Shown: piece after piece, positions 5,934 through 6,524 of the stretch | Numbering within the stretch: position 1 is the stretch's first letter | How the letters are laid out: each line of letters begins with the position of its first letter | Source: an uncultured bacterium | GTDB lineage: Bacteria > Patescibacteriota > Gracilibacteria > BD1-5 > UBA6164 | NCBI GenBank assembly: GCA_947311335.1 | Contig: CAMZKR010000102.1 | Span: forward strand, 1 to 6,524 | Direction of reading: 5' to 3' | DNA: 6,524 nt | Program-made: the position numbers and the translations under genes | The notes under the pieces: generated by a model | Told to the model about the DNA's origin: nothing | Seen by the model: the letters and a program-made list of their open reading frames with translations, nothing else | Databases searched by the model: none

Positions 5934-6524
5934 ATGTGAAAGTTTAAAAGTATTGTAAAAATATTATTTACAAAGGAATTAGTAAAAAAGATAATAGCCT
6001 TAATTATCTTAATAGCATTTTTATTTTTATTTAAAGATTTTGCATTTACTTTTTTTCTTACTTTTGTTTTCGCTTTTTTGTTTCTTTCAATAGCAACACA
6101 TTTAAAAGATAGACTTAATAAATGATTAACAATAATTTGATATACAAAAGATAAAAACTCATTTTTAAGAAAAAATTTTTGAGTAGATTTTTTCATAATT
6201 ATAGAATATATAGTTTTTATTACTATGATAATATTTATTATATATAATATACTTCCACAAATAATAAAAGAGTTATCAGAAATCCCTAAAATGGTTCCAA
6301 TAATAGAATCTCAAGTACAAGAAATAAAAGATAAATTGGTTGAAATTAAAAATTTTAATAAAGAGTTGGAATGAGATTTTAGTCAAATAATCACATCATG
6401 AGATTATGAAATAATTATTAATATATTTAATAGAATAAAATTTGCATCTATAATCTTTTTTCATTTTGTATTATCTACTATACTTAGTTTTGTTTTTTTA
6501 ATGAATAGAAATAGACTCATTAAA
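5934..6524 (+). CDS. AI-2E transporter / PerM-family membrane protein (3' partial), code 25
   Basis: The first 197 residues of an integral membrane protein; the gene runs off the window. Probable membrane spans are about 20-34, 36-54, 85-107 and 170-190. The order is typical of the AI-2E transporter (PerM, UPF0118) family. An N-terminal helical pair is followed by a third span ending ILPQIIKELSEIPKMVPIIE, a soluble amphipathic stretch with QVQEIKDKLVEI (about 125-165), and a span that closes with SFVFLMNRNRLI, corresponding to the family's yfLLdrdrl motif. Family members are usually 340-400 residues, with seven or eight spans. Some export small molecules or act as ion antiporters, so the substrate cannot be inferred here. 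ATG 5934 (second codon TGA) is the only good start. AGG directly abuts it, too close for a normal ribosome-binding site. The gap of 61 bases after the transglycosylase gene holds no clear terminator, so cotranscription is possible. Confidence 0.8.

Noticed and set aside
5858..6196. Minus-strand open frame of 112 codons that looks membrane-like
   Set aside because: Antisense to the AI-2E/PerM-family gene, whose plus-strand product has the family's span order and closing motif. The hydrophobicity comes from base composition.
4042..6524. Prophage lysis cassette (endolysin plus holin)
   Set aside because: The membrane protein matches the AI-2E/PerM family and is far larger than a holin, and no other phage genes are visible. 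The composition and code match the flanking housekeeping genes.

Overview
The window is very AT-rich and cannot be read with the standard code. With TGA as a stop, every long gene breaks into fragments. With TGA as glycine, four complete proteins and one partial protein appear, and the TGA codons fall on invariant glycines. Examples are the Walker A loop of RadA, the GHFGL motif of RNase R and the YGLGQ motif of a transglycosylase. TGG remains tryptophan and all four visible stop codons are TAA. This is genetic code 25, known from the CPR/Patescibacteria lineages Gracilibacteria (BD1-5) and Absconditabacteria (SR1). The window alone does not separate the two.

Layout. The left third is on the minus strand. 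It holds the possible start of an off-window gene (1-30), a 19-bp perfect inverted repeat (6-104), radA (122-1438), and a tRNA-Leu(CAA) (1676-1760) followed by its own hairpin terminator (1611-1641). A divergent intergenic region (1761-1855) carries back-to-back promoter-like elements that share one TTGCAA palindrome. The rest is on the plus strand: an RNase R-type exoribonuclease (1856-3868), a 173-base gap with palindromes and a promoter candidate, then three closely spaced genes. These encode a peptidoglycan-binding cysteine-peptidase-like protein (4042-5073), a lysozyme-like SLT transglycosylase (5096-5872), and an AI-2E transporter/PerM-family membrane protein that runs off the right edge (5934-6524).

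Functionally, radA, the exoribonuclease and the tRNA are housekeeping genes for recombination and repair, RNA decay and translation. The last three genes look like an envelope cluster: two potential wall-cutting enzymes with different chemistries next to a polytopic membrane protein. Neither hydrolase shows a classical N-terminal signal peptide. In lineages known for epibiotic or predatory lifestyles, that makes this cluster the most interesting part of the window, but a role in attacking a host is inference only. Start codons lack recognisable Shine-Dalgarno sequences at normal spacing.
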